Positions 32,338 to 40,924 of a stretch of 64,000 bases of DNA are shown here, piece after piece. The notes under the pieces were generated by a model. That model worked only from the letters and a program-made list of their open reading frames with translations. It made no database searches and had not been told where the DNA came from. The stretch's first letter is position 1; the number at the start of each line of letters is the position of its first letter. Made by a program: the position numbers and the translations under genes. Source of the stretch: Rhodanobacteraceae bacterium (lineage in GTDB: Bacteria; Pseudomonadota; Gammaproteobacteria; Xanthomonadales; SZUA-5). The DNA lies in the NCBI GenBank assembly GCA_016713135.1, contig JADJPR010000016.1, positions 1 through 64,000 on the forward strand. Reading direction: 5' to 3'.

Positions 32338-32566
32338 TGTCCTGTCCCGCAAGTAGCGCGAAGAAGTTCCGGATGGATTTCGTCGCGAGACAAGGCGCGA
32401 GGGTGAGAGCCGGCGGCTTGCGCGGCATGCCGCGCGCCGGCTTGAACGCTCGCAACTTGTTGCGGGCCGGGGTCGCAGGCCAGCGTGGGTTCGGCGCGAC
32501 GACGAGCAACGCAGTATCGCGGCGAAAGACGCCGGAACCATTCGATGTGACTTGCGGGAAAGGACA
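32338..32566. mobile_element. MITE-like element 3 (229 bp) between the helicase-like and Nudix genes
   Basis: Termini TGTCCTGTCCCGCAAGT and ACTTGCGGGAAAGGACA match element 1. It is flanked by CTAG (32334-32337) on the left and CTGG (32567-32570) on the right, a duplication with one change. The left CTAG holds the stop codon of the upstream gene. The interior has no gene; an extra section (about 32400-32490) makes it longer than element 1. Confidence 0.8.
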
Positions 32567-32573
32567 CTGGTAG

Positions 32574-33062
32574 ATGCCGTACACGCCGATCCTGGCGACG
32601 CTGGGTTATGTGCTGTCGCCGGACCGGCAGCGCGTGCTGCTGGTCCATCGCAACGCGCGCGCCGACGACGCCCACCTCGGCAAGTACAACGGCCTCGGCG
32701 GCAAGCTGGAGCCCGATGAGGACGTGGTCGCCGGCATGCGCCGTGAGATCCACGAGGAAGCCGGGCTGCAGTGCGATGAACTGCAGTTGCGCGGCACCAT
32801 TTCCTGGCCCGGCTTTGGCAAGCACGGCGAGGACTGGTTCGGCTTCATCTTCCTGATCACCGCGTTCACCGGCCAACCGCCCGCCCGGAATCCCGAGGGC
32901 AGCCTCGAATGGATCGAGATCGGGCGCATCGGCGAGCTGCCGCTGTGGGAAGGCGACCGCCAGTTCCTGCCGCTGGTGTTCGACACCGATCCCCGCCCCT
33001 TCCACGGCGTGATGCCGTACCGGGACGGGCGGATGGTCGGGTGGCGCGTGTCGCGGGTGTGA
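32574..33062 (+). CDS. Nudix hydrolase, MutT/8-oxo-dGTP diphosphatase type
   Basis: A 162-residue pyrophosphohydrolase. The Nudix box occupies residues 43-65 in the exact pattern GX5EX7REUXEEXGU, with REIHEEAGL at its end. The opening TPILATLGYVLSPDRQRVLL and the GKYNGLGGKLE turn are those of proteins that hydrolyse 8-oxo-dGTP or related nucleotides. The ATG lies 8 bases after the end of MITE-like element 3, whose right terminus supplies a Shine-Dalgarno-like AAAGGA about 10 bases upstream. A GTGAAACGT-family hairpin follows the gene. Confidence 0.9.
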   Translation: MPYTPILATLGYVLSPDRQRVLLVHRNARADDAHLGKYNGLGGKLEPDEDVVAGMRREIHEEAGLQCDELQLRGTISWPGFGKHGEDWFGFIFLITAFTGQPPARNPEGSLEWIEIGRIGELPLWEGDRQFLPLVFDTDPRPFHGVMPYRDGRMVGWRVSRV

Positions 33063-33104
33063 GGGGAGTCGTGAGTGGTCTGCACTCGATTCGCGCCAGG
33101 ATTG

Positions 33105-33172
33105 GGTGAAACGTAAAACGTGAAATGTCAACCAGAGCCCCGCCAGATTGACGTTTCACGTTTCACGTTTGA
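33105..33172. repeat. GTGAAACGT-family hairpin, copy 1
   Basis: The left arm GTGAAACGTAAAACGTGAAA (ending ATGTCAA) pairs with the right arm TTGACGTTTCACGTTTCACG. The loop CAGAGCCCCGCCAG is short. A near-identical element occurs at 47281-47351. It lies between two genes of the same strand. Confidence 0.85.
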
Positions 33173-33204
33173 CTCTTGCCTTCTTGCTTGCCCGCTGCAC
33201 CGCC

Positions 33205-34086
33205 ATGCGCCCCCTCCCCGCACCCACGCTCACCAACCTGTACCCGCCGATCCCGGGTTTCCGCTATTTCGATGCGCCGGCGGGCTGGGTTTTCGACACG
33301 GGCACGGGCCTGGGCGATGCGCGACTGGCGTGGTGGCTGGCGGAGCACGCGCTGCTGGCCTATGAGCGCGCCGGGCCGGTGGAGCAGGCGCTGGCGGGGC
33401 TGGGTTATCGCGTCTACCAGGTGCGCCACCGCGCCAGCGGCGGGGTGGCCTATGCGGCCATCGGCGCCGATCACGGCATCCTGGCCTTCCGTGGGACCGA
33501 GGCGCTCAAGCCGGGCGATCCGGTGCGCAAGCTCGGTGCCGTCGCCCGCGACTGGTGGACCGACGCGCGGGTGAAGCAGGTGCCGTGCGCGCTCGGCGGG
33601 CGTGTCCACCAGGGCTTCCAGCAGGCCCTCGATTCGCTGTGGGCGGACTTGGCGCCGGTGCTGCGCCAAGCGCCGCGCTGGTGGTGCTGCGGCCACAGCC
33701 TGGGCGGCGCACTGGCGGCGCTGGCCGCGGCGCGGGTCGCCGAGGCGGCAACGCTCGCGGGCACGCTGACCTATGGCCAGCCACGCGTGGGCGATGCCGA
33801 CCTCGCACGCCATCTGGACACCCTGCCACTGCTGCGCATCGTCAACGCGAGCGACCTGGTCCCCGACATGCCGCCCGAGGCGCTCGGCTATCGCCACGCC
33901 GGCCAGCTGCGCCACCTCAACCCCGAGCGCCACCGCGACTACGGCCAGCGCATGCGCGACTACTTCGCGCAACTGCAGACCCATCTGCGCAGCGGCCTGG
34001 CTGCCCTGACCCCGATCGAACTAGTCGACCACGCGCCGCTGGGGTATGTGGTGAAGGTGTACAACGAGGCGCTGCGGGGCGGTTGA
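33205..34086 (+). CDS. Lipase, class 3 (alpha/beta hydrolase)
   Basis: A 293-residue esterase of the fungal-type lipase 3 family, probably cytoplasmic because no signal peptide is clear. The nucleophile elbow GHSLGG is at 163-168 (Ser165). The preceding strand-turn GILAFRGTEA, typical for the family oxyanion region, is at 91-100. The acid is likely Asp217 in NASDLVPDMPP; a C-terminal His (HLNPERHRDY) completes the triad. The start at ATG 33205 is favoured; a TTG at 33184 is an alternative. The substrate is unknown. It is convergent with the SLC13 transporter gene. Confidence 0.85.
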   Translation: MRPLPAPTLTNLYPPIPGFRYFDAPAGWVFDTGTGLGDARLAWWLAEHALLAYERAGPVEQALAGLGYRVYQVRHRASGGVAYAAIGADHGILAFRGTEALKPGDPVRKLGAVARDWWTDARVKQVPCALGGRVHQGFQQALDSLWADLAPVLRQAPRWWCCGHSLGGALAALAAARVAEAATLAGTLTYGQPRVGDADLARHLDTLPLLRIVNASDLVPDMPPEALGYRHAGQLRHLNPERHRDYGQRMRDYFAQLQTHLRSGLAALTPIELVDHAPLGYVVKVYNEALRGG

Positions 34087-34090
34087 GGCA

Positions 34091-34176
34091 AGCAGAGTGA
34101 AAAGTGAAAGGTAAAAAGTGAAAGCGTGGGCGCTCTATGCTTCCTTTTCACTTTTCACTTTCACCTTTCACTGCTT
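34091..34176. repeat. GTGAAAAGTGAAAG-type hairpin between convergent genes
   Basis: The left arm AGTGAAAAGTGAAAGGTAAA and right arm CTTTTCACTTTTCACTTTCA pair almost fully over about 30 bases, with a loop of about 20 bases. The right arm overlaps the last codons of the SLC13 gene. It probably terminates both genes. Confidence 0.85.
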
Positions 34177-35550
34177 CCACACAAACACCCCCCACACCAC
34201 GCCCACCACCGCCGCCACGCCGACCAGATCGAGGAACCAGCCTTCGCGCAGCATGCGGCGGTTGTCGGCCATCCCGGTGCCGTAGGCGATGGCATTGGGC
34301 GCGGTGGCGACCGGGAGCATGAAGCCCAGGCTGGCGGCGAGCGCGGCGGGGAGCATGAACAGCAAAGGGTCGACGTTCGCGGCGGCCGCGGCGGCGGCAA
34401 GGATCGGCATCAGCAGCGCGGCGGCCGCGGTGTTGCTGGCGATCTCGCTGAGCAGGGTCACGCCGAGGCACAGGCCGAACAGCATCAGCGGCAGCGGCAG
34501 ATCGCGCAGCAGCACCAGGCGCTCGGCGACCCAGGCGCTGACGCCGGAGCTGCCGAAAGCGCTGGCCAGCGCGATGCCGCCACCGAACAGCACCAGCGTG
34601 CCCCAGGGGATGCGCTCGGCGGTCTCCCAGTCGAGCAGGCGGCCACCCTTGCCGTCCGGCACCAGGCCCATCGCCAGGGCGCCGAGCAGGGCGACGCTGG
34701 CATCGGAGCCGCCCGGCAGTCCCAGCCAGGTCTTCCAGCCGCCCCAGGGATCGGTGCGGAAGATCCAGGCCAGGGCGACAATGCCGAATACGGCGAGCAC
34801 GCGGCGCTCGCCGGCATCGATCGGCGGCAGCGCCGGCAGGGTGGCCGCCGGCAGTCCACGCAGGCCGCGCCCCAGCCACAGCGCCAGCACCGGCAAGGTG
34901 ATCACGACGATCGGCAGCCCGTAGACGAACCAGTCGACGAAGCTGATCTCGACCCCGGTGGTCTGTTCGTAGACCGAGCGGAAGATCAGGTTCGGCGGCG
35001 TGCCGATCGGGGTGCCGAGCCCGCCAAAGCTGGCGGCGTAGGCGATGCCGAGCACCAGAGGCGCGGCCAGGCGTGGATCGGGGTAGTCCTTGAGGATCGC
35101 CAGCGCCACGGGGATCAGCAGCAAGGTGGTCGCGGTGTTGGAGATCCACATGCTGAGCAGGCCCGAGGCAAGCACGAAACCCCAAAGCACATGGCGCCCG
35201 TTCTGCCCGCCGGTCAGCCTGAGCATCCACAGCGCAAGGCGCCGGTGCGCGCCGTTGCGTTCGATCGCCGCCGACAGCATGAAGCCGCCGCCGAGCAGCA
35301 GGATCACCTCATTGCCGTAGGCCTCGGCCACGCCCTTGGCATCCAGCACGCCGACCAGCGGCAGCAGCGCCAGCGGCAGCAAGGCCGTGTGCGGCGCGGG
35401 GATCGGCTCGAACAGCCACCACAGGGCAACCCAGCCGGTCAGGCCCACGGTGATTGCGAACGGCGGCGGATGACCCGCCGCACTGGCCGCCATGCCAAGC
35501 GCGAGGGCCAGCAACGGCCCCGCGCACAACAGGGCGTCGCGCGCATTCAT
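34168..35550 (-). CDS. SLC13/DASS family anion transporter (sodium:dicarboxylate symporter type)
   Basis: A 460-residue, roughly 11-helix membrane carrier. The two substrate- and sodium-binding repeats of the family are seen as SMWISNTATTLLLIPVALA and LLSEIASNTAAAALLMPILA, each followed by a helical hairpin containing GTPIGTPPN and PVATAPNA. Such proteins import succinate, malate, citrate or sulfate with sodium. The exact substrate is not evident. The ATG at 35550 directly precedes the first helix. The downstream hairpin is shared with the lipase gene. Confidence 0.9.
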   Translation of the reverse strand: MNARDALLCAGPLLALALGMAASAAGHPPPFAITVGLTGWVALWWLFEPIPAPHTALLPLALLPLVGVLDAKGVAEAYGNEVILLLGGGFMLSAAIERNGAHRRLALWMLRLTGGQNGRHVLWGFVLASGLLSMWISNTATTLLLIPVALAILKDYPDPRLAAPLVLGIAYAASFGGLGTPIGTPPNLIFRSVYEQTTGVEISFVDWFVYGLPIVVITLPVLALWLGRGLRGLPAATLPALPPIDAGERRVLAVFGIVALAWIFRTDPWGGWKTWLGLPGGSDASVALLGALAMGLVPDGKGGRLLDWETAERIPWGTLVLFGGGIALASAFGSSGVSAWVAERLVLLRDLPLPLMLFGLCLGVTLLSEIASNTAAAALLMPILAAAAAAANVDPLLFMLPAALAASLGFMLPVATAPNAIAYGTGMADNRRMLREGWFLDLVGVAAVVGVVWGVFVWKQ

Positions 35551-35849
35551 CCGCGCGGGCCCACCGGCGGGATGCCAGCGACCGGTGGCGTGGGATCTGC
35601 GGTCATTCCGGGCTCCGGAGAAAGTCGCGTGACCGGACTATGCGCAAATGCGTCAGCAATGTCTCCGATGGAGTCACTGTCCCGCGACCATGCGGGAATG
35701 CGTGTGGGCTCTCAGTGACGCATATTGTCAATTCAGGTCCATTCTGCGACAGTCGAAACAGTCAGCGGCGCACGCTCCAGTAGCATCCTTGGACCCGTCG
35801 GGGGCGGTCGCAAGCGGGTATCGGGCAGGTCTGGGGGAGTGGGATTCGC
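35551..35849. promoter_or_regulatory. Divergent promoter region
   Basis: This 299-base space separates the divergent SLC13 transporter and sensor kinase genes. It contains a short inverted repeat (CCCGCGACCATGCGGG near 35681) and two copies of a TGCGTCAGCAATGTC / TGACGCATATTGTC word about 70 bases apart in opposite orientation at their cores. This could be an operator; no clear promoter boxes were found. Confidence 0.35.
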
Positions 35850-36821
35850 ATGATGGTCGAGGTCATCCTGCTGTTGGCTTGCCTGGGTACGGGCGCCTAC
35901 GCCGGCGTGCTGCAAAGGAAGCTTTCGGCTGCGCAACAGAAGGTGGCCGACACTGCCGCCGATCTCGACAAGATGCAGCAGTCGCAGGCCCAGGTGATCC
36001 ACACCACCAAGCTCGCCTCGCTCGGCCAGATGATCGCCGGCGTGGCGCATGAGATGAACACGCCTATCGGCTTCGTCAAGAGCAATGTCGAGGTGGTCCG
36101 CGAGCTGCTGGGCGAGCACCGGCAACTGGTCGACAAGTGCATGCAGGGCTTCGACATGATGCTCGGCGTGGACCTCAAGAACCCGCAGATGCACGAGCCG
36201 ATGCGGCGCGCCCTGACCAAGGTACGCGCCGCGCTGTCCGGCGACGAACGCCTGCGCGATGGCGACGACCTGCTCAAGGATTCGGTCGACGGGCTGGTGC
36301 AGATCGCCAACCTGGTGAAGAACCTCAAGGGCTTCGCGCGGGTCGACCGCGACGGCATGGACCAGCTGGACCTCAACGAGTGCATCGAGAGTGCGCTGAC
36401 CATCGCCGCGCACCAGTTGCGCGACCGCATCGAGGTGGTCAAGGAACTCGGCCAGCTGCCGAAGATCAACGGCGTGGCCTCGCAGATCAACCAGGTGCTG
36501 CTGAACCTGATCACCAATGCGGCGCAGGCGATGGGCGACAGCGGCAAGCTGACGGTGGCCTCGCGCCGCTCAGGCGACCAGGTCGAGATCGACATCAGCG
36601 ACACCGGCAGTGGCATTCCGGACGATGTGCTGCCGAAGATCTTCGACCCCTTCTTCACCACCAAGCCGGTCGGCGAAGGCACCGGGCTTGGCCTGTCCAT
36701 CGTGCACAAGATCGTGCAGAGCCACGGCGGCACGATCAAGGTGCGAACTGCGCCAAAGAAAGGCAGCACGTTTACCATTAGCTTTCCCATCGACCATGCG
36801 CTGCTGAAGCAGCAGGGCTGA
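35850..36821 (+). CDS. Sensor histidine kinase
   Basis: A 323-residue kinase with one N-terminal membrane helix (3-22) and a short coiled coil, then a dimerisation box with phospho-acceptor His67 (SLGQMIAGVAHEMNTPIGF). A long helical insert (about 80-160) separates it from the ATPase domain with N box (LLNLITNAAQAM), G1 (ISDTGSGIPD), F (IFDPFFTTKP) and G2 (GEGTGLGLSIV). It has no periplasmic sensor, so it likely reads an intracellular or membrane signal. It is 4 bases upstream of the response regulator, with which it forms a two-component system. Confidence 0.92.
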   Translation: MMVEVILLLACLGTGAYAGVLQRKLSAAQQKVADTAADLDKMQQSQAQVIHTTKLASLGQMIAGVAHEMNTPIGFVKSNVEVVRELLGEHRQLVDKCMQGFDMMLGVDLKNPQMHEPMRRALTKVRAALSGDERLRDGDDLLKDSVDGLVQIANLVKNLKGFARVDRDGMDQLDLNECIESALTIAAHQLRDRIEVVKELGQLPKINGVASQINQVLLNLITNAAQAMGDSGKLTVASRRSGDQVEIDISDTGSGIPDDVLPKIFDPFFTTKPVGEGTGLGLSIVHKIVQSHGGTIKVRTAPKKGSTFTISFPIDHALLKQQG

Positions 36822-36825
36822 TGAA

Positions 36826-37767
36826 ATGTCCGAACCGCGCATCAGAGTGCTGTGCATCGACGACGAGGCCCGCATCCTGCGCGCCTTGAAGGCACTGTTC
36901 CGCGACATGGACGTGCACACCACCACCGAACCGAGCGAGGCGATCCGCTGGGCCGCCGAGCACGACGTGGACGTGATCGTGTGCGACCAGCGCATGCCCA
37001 AGATGCAGGGCATCGAGGTGCTGCGCGAGATCCGCCTGGCCCACCCGCGCGCGATGCGCATCCTGCTGACCGGCTATGCCGACCTGAGCGCGGTGCTCGG
37101 CTCGGTCAACGAAGGCGAGGTCTTCCGCTACATCAACAAGCCCTGGGACAACCAGGAGCTGCGCAGCACCGTGCAGATGGCGGCGAAGATCGCGCGCGAC
37201 ACACCGGTGCTGACCGACAAGGCGATCGACGACGTCAGCCGCGAACAGGCGCGCCGCGAGGTCGGCATCCTGGTGATCGAGGACGACCCCGAAGTGCAGC
37301 AGCGCATGCGCGAGATCCTGCAACCGCACTACCAGGTGCGCTTCGCCTCGTCGCCCGAACGCGCGCTGCAGGTCCTGGAGAAACACGAGACCGGCGTGGT
37401 GATCTCCGAGACCGCCGGTCAGCACGGCGACCTGACCGCCCTGATCAAGGCGCTCAAGCAATACCACCCGCACATCGCCACCGTGGTCGTCACCGACCGC
37501 GCCAATGCCAACACGGCGATCGACCTGATCAACGAGGGCCAGGTATTCCGCCTGCTGCTCAAACCCGTGCGCATGGGTTCGTGCCGGTTGTCGGTGGACG
37601 CGGCGGTGGGCCGCTACTGGCAGCTCAAGCAAAACCCCGCCGCCACCCGCCGCTTCATCGTCGCCCCGCGCGCCGAATCGCAGTTGCCGTCCTGGCTGGC
37701 CGGGAGCCTGATGCAACGGATCAAGTTGCTCCCGTCGCGGCTGCTCGGGATGGCCCGGGCGCACTGA
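36826..37767 (+). CDS. Response regulator with one canonical and one altered receiver domain
   Basis: A 313-residue protein with two receiver domains and no DNA-binding output. Receiver 1 (5-125) has acidic DDE at 12-14, phospho-acceptor Asp54 (VIVCDQRMPKMQG), Thr82 and Lys105 (INKPW), as in RpfG/HD-GYP-associated receivers. Receiver 2 (147-265) has EDD at 152-154 and a conserved KPVR lysine, but Glu195 (VVISETAG) occupies the Asp position, so it may mimic a permanently phosphorylated state. The tail (266-313) ends in a basic amphipathic segment. It probably acts through protein contacts. It is followed by a large repeat complex. Confidence 0.88.
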   Translation: MSEPRIRVLCIDDEARILRALKALFRDMDVHTTTEPSEAIRWAAEHDVDVIVCDQRMPKMQGIEVLREIRLAHPRAMRILLTGYADLSAVLGSVNEGEVFRYINKPWDNQELRSTVQMAAKIARDTPVLTDKAIDDVSREQARREVGILVIEDDPEVQQRMREILQPHYQVRFASSPERALQVLEKHETGVVISETAGQHGDLTALIKALKQYHPHIATVVVTDRANANTAIDLINEGQVFRLLLKPVRMGSCRLSVDAAVGRYWQLKQNPAATRRFIVAPRAESQLPSWLAGSLMQRIKLLPSRLLGMARAH

Positions 37768-37914
37768 GGCGCAGGGCGCGCCGCTGACCTGGGCTTTTGG
37801 CTCTTGGCTTCTGGCTCTGGCTCTTGGCTTTTTGCCTTCTGGCTTTTGGCTTCTGGCTTCTGGCTTCTGGCTCTTGGCTCTTGGCTTTTTGCCTTCTGGC
37901 TTTTGGCTTCTGGC

Positions 37915-38614
37915 TTCAAGAGCAAGAGCGTTTCGGCCTGACGGCCGAGTGTCTTTTCTTTGAGTGGCCAAAGAAAAGTCACCAAAAGAAAGGCCACCCC
38001 GCGTCCGCGCCTCGTGTGCGTCGTGCACACGAGGTTCCCTGCGGTGCTCACGAAGCGCAGGCCGCTGCGCAACTCGCACGTCCCTGTGCTCGGACATGCT
38101 CGCTTTCCCCTGCGCTTCGCTCCGCTCCTCGGCGCTCCCGAGGGGCCCCATTTTCCCTTCGACCCGGCTTCCTGCCTGGTTCTTGAGGAGGGGTGAATCA
38201 GCCGGCTTGCGGGTCTTGAGCGGAAGGAAGCCAGAGCCAACAGCGAAGCCAAAGCGAAGCCGAAGCCCGTAGAGCGGAGCTTGTTCCGCTGCTTTCGCTT
38301 CGCCCTCGATTCCTGTCGAGCAAATCGATCAGGAAGCTCGCCTCGAAGACCAGGCAGGAAGCCGGGTCGAAGGAACCCGGGGCCCCTCGGGAGCGCCGAG
38401 GAGCGGAGCTGGATCAAGGGGAAAGCGAGCATGTTCGAGCACAGGGACGTGCGAGTTGCGCAGCGGCCTTGATCCGGCGAGCACCGCAGGGAACCGGGCG
38501 CGCCGGATGCGCGGCCGGCGCGGACGCGGGGTGCCCTCTTTCTTGGTTACTTCTTTCTGGGCAAACAGAAAGAAGTGACTCGGCCGCCAGGCCGAAACGC
38601 TCTTGCTCTTCAAG
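37915..38614. repeat. Large inverted repeat with arms of about 280 bases
   Basis: The left arm (37915-38190) begins CAAGAGCAAGAGCGTTTCGG and the right arm (38335-38614) ends with its complement CGAAACGCTCTTGCTCTTCA. Both contain the AAAGAAAAGTCACCAAAAGA word, a familiar dispersed non-coding repeat of Xanthomonadales and pseudomonads, and the block GGAGCGCCGAGGAGCGGAGC or its complement. A loop of about 145 bases separates them. Confidence 0.8.
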
Positions 38615-38690
38615 ACTTCAAGAAGAAGCGAAAAGACACAGGCAACAGCAAAAAGCTCGCGGGCGGAGCCCGCTCCCACAGAGAGCAAAT

Positions 38691-38764
<74 letters not shown>

Positions 38765-38816
38765 GACGATCACAGGCGACGCGCGGCGCAACCCGCGAAA
38801 TCGCCAGCGGAGCCAC

Positions 38817-38837
38817 CTCCCTCAGTCAGCGAGGGAG
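38817..38837 (-). terminator. Stem-loop after cysS
   Basis: CTCCCTC, AGTCAGC and GAGGGAG form a 7-bp stem with a 7-base loop starting 18 bases downstream of the cysS stop. There is no U-tract. It is a candidate terminator. Confidence 0.45.
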
Positions 38838-38855
38838 CGGTGCCTCTGCCCCGAG

Positions 38856-40241
38856 TCAACTACCAAGCTTCCAGCGCGCCCCCTGCGGCGTGTCCTCGAT
38901 CACCACCCCCATTGCCGTGAGCTCGTTGCGGATCTCGTCCGAGCGCGCGAAGTTCTTCGCCTTGCGCACCTCGGCGCGCTCGGCCATCAGGGCCTCGATG
39001 CGGGCGACGTCCACGCTGGCCGAGCCGCCCTGGAACCAGGCTTGCGGGTCCTGCTGCAGCAGGCCTAGCCAGCCACCGGCGTCGAGCAGGCGCGCCTTGG
39101 CGAGGGCCTTGGCCTGCGGGCCCTCGGCCTTCTGCGCATCGCGCGCAAGTTCGCTCAACACCGCCAGCGCCTGCGGCGTGCCAAGGTCGTCGGCGAGCGC
39201 AGCCTGCACCGAATCGGCGGGCGCCGCCACGCCCGCGATGGAGACATCGGCGAGATCGCGCAGCGCGCCGTACAGCCGGTCCAGGGTGGTCTTGGCCTGC
39301 TTCAGCGCGGCCTCGGACCAGTCCAGCGGCTGGCGGTAATGCGCGCCCAGCAGCAGCCAGCGCAGCGCTTCGGGAGGCGCCAGTTCGCGCAGGTTCTTGA
39401 TCAGCAGGACATTGCCGAGCGACTTGGACATCTTGCGGCCTTCGATGGTGACGAAGCCGTTGTGCATCCAGGTACGCGCGAACTCGGCGCCTCCGTGGGC
39501 GCAGACGCTCTGGGCGATTTCGTTCTCGTGGTGCGGGAACTTGAGGTCGGCGCCGCCGGCGTGGATGTCGATGGTGTCGCCGAGGTGCTCCTCGGCCATC
39601 GCCGAGCACTCGATGTGCCAGCCCGGCCGGCCGCGGCCCCAGGGGCTGTCCCAGCCCGGCAGGTCCGGGGTGGACGGTTTCCACAGCACGAAGTCCGCCG
39701 GGTTGCGCTTGTACGGGGCGATCTCGACGCGCGCGCCGGCGATCATTTCCTTGACCGTGCGCCGCGACAGCCTCCCGTAGCCTGCATAGGTATCGACATC
39801 GAACAGCACGTGGCCGTCGGCCGCATAGGCGTGGCCGGAGGCGATCAGGCGCTCGCACATGCGGATGATCCCGGGGATGTGCGCGGTGGCGCGCGGCTCG
39901 ATGTTCGGCGCGAACTCGCCGGCGACGCCGATCGCCGCCATGTCCTCGTGGAATGCGGTGGTGTACTGCGCGGTGATCACGTCGATCGGCACGCCGCGCT
40001 CGGAAGCGGCGGCATTGATCTTGTCGTCGACGTCGGTGATGTTGCGCGCGTAATCGAGATGCCCGAACTGCTGCCGCAGCAACTTGGCGAGCACCCCGAA
40101 CACGGTGTACGGGCGCGCATTGCCGATGTGCGGGTAGTTGTAGACCGTCGGTCCGCACACGTACATCGTCACCCGGTCCGGATTGGCCGGCGCGAAGCGC
40201 TCGGTCTGGCGGGTCAGCGAGTTGTACAGGTGCAGGTCCAT
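38856..40241 (-). CDS. cysS: Cysteine-tRNA ligase
   Basis: A class I aminoacyl-tRNA synthetase (461 residues) that charges tRNA(Cys) in the cytoplasm. It has the zinc ligand Cys29 (MYVCGPTVYN), the HIGN motif at 38-41, a second zinc cluster (WHIECSAM and FPHHENEIAQS) and the KMSKS loop (GRKMSKSLGN), followed by the helical DALR anticodon region and a C-terminal extension ending in GARWKLGS. Length and motif order match the family exactly. It is transcribed alone and converges with the response-regulator gene across a 1.1-kb repeat complex. Confidence 0.97.
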   Translation of the reverse strand: MDLHLYNSLTRQTERFAPANPDRVTMYVCGPTVYNYPHIGNARPYTVFGVLAKLLRQQFGHLDYARNITDVDDKINAAASERGVPIDVITAQYTTAFHEDMAAIGVAGEFAPNIEPRATAHIPGIIRMCERLIASGHAYAADGHVLFDVDTYAGYGRLSRRTVKEMIAGARVEIAPYKRNPADFVLWKPSTPDLPGWDSPWGRGRPGWHIECSAMAEEHLGDTIDIHAGGADLKFPHHENEIAQSVCAHGGAEFARTWMHNGFVTIEGRKMSKSLGNVLLIKNLRELAPPEALRWLLLGAHYRQPLDWSEAALKQAKTTLDRLYGALRDLADVSIAGVAAPADSVQAALADDLGTPQALAVLSELARDAQKAEGPQAKALAKARLLDAGGWLGLLQQDPQAWFQGGSASVDVARIEALMAERAEVRKAKNFARSDEIRNELTAMGVVIEDTPQGARWKLGS

Positions 40242-40405
40242 GACAGGGCAACCAAAGTCGGATCGATGAATCTATCAGTCCGCGATGGTGCAGTGCACCA
40301 GCGGCGCTGGCGGAATCCGCCTCCCGCTTGTGCCGATCCGCCCATTGCCGGCGCCGGGGCGGCGTCGCAGACTGCCGTTCCCTCGTTCACCCAAGGATTC
40401 CGCAG

Positions 40406-40774
40406 ATGATCGGTTACGTCACCGTCGGCACCAACGACATGCCCCGCGCCGCCGCCTTCTACGACGCGCTGCTCGCCACCCTGGGCGCCAAGCGCTTCAT
40501 GGAAGCCGAGCGCTTCATCGCCTGGGCGGTATCGCCCACCCAACCTTCCCTCGGCATCATCAAGCCGTATGACGGCAACCCGGCGACCGTCGGCAACGGC
40601 GTGATGGTCGCGCTGGTGGTCGACAGCAAGGAAAAAGTCGACGCGCTCTACAACAAGGCGATCGAACTCGGCGCCAAGGACGAAGGCCCCGCCGGCCCGC
40701 GCGGCGACAACTTCTACGCCGGCTACTTCCGCGACCTCGACGGCAACAAGCTCAACGTGTTCTGCATGGGCTGA
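40406..40774 (+). CDS. VOC family protein (glyoxalase/bleomycin-resistance fold)
   Basis: A 122-residue single-module vicinal-oxygen-chelate protein. The opening YVTVGTNDMPRAAAFYDALL and closing FYAGYFRDLDGNKLNVFCMG are the paired beta-alpha-beta-beta-beta motifs. The first metal ligand usually a His is replaced in VTVGT, while the C-terminal Glu position is Asn (GNKLNVF), so metal use is uncertain. Members act as glyoxalase-like isomerases or binding proteins; no specific substrate can be named. A Shine-Dalgarno AAGGA lies about 10 bases before ATG 40406. It converges with a lipoprotein gene over a hairpin repeat. Confidence 0.85.
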   Translation: MIGYVTVGTNDMPRAAAFYDALLATLGAKRFMEAERFIAWAVSPTQPSLGIIKPYDGNPATVGNGVMVALVVDSKEKVDALYNKAIELGAKDEGPAGPRGDNFYAGYFRDLDGNKLNVFCMG

Positions 40775-40790
40775 GGCGGACCGAGAGACC

Positions 40791-40915
40791 ATTCAACGCG
40801 GAGACACGGAGGACGCGGAGAAGAGCGCAAGCTGTTTTCCCGACGGGACGGCAGCAGCCGTCACGGCATTCGGATCTGGCGCCTTTCTCTGCGCTCTCCG
40901 CGTCTCCGCGTTGAA
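40791..40915. repeat. ACGCGGAGGACGCGGAG-family hairpin, copy 1
   Basis: The left arm TTCAACGCGGAGACACGGAG (continuing GACGCGGAGAAGAGCGC) pairs with the right arm GCGCTCTCCGCGTCTCCGCG ending TTGAA. It lies in the gap between convergent genes and recurs at 44341-44517 and 52385-52870. Confidence 0.85.
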
Positions 40916-40924
40916 CCGGCCCGC

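Noticed and set aside
37797..38472. Several open frames in the 37.8-38.5 kb repeat complex
   Set aside because: They translate the dispersed repeat (SPKERPPRVRA- and LAFPCASLRSSALPRG-like strings); such frames are well-known spurious annotations.
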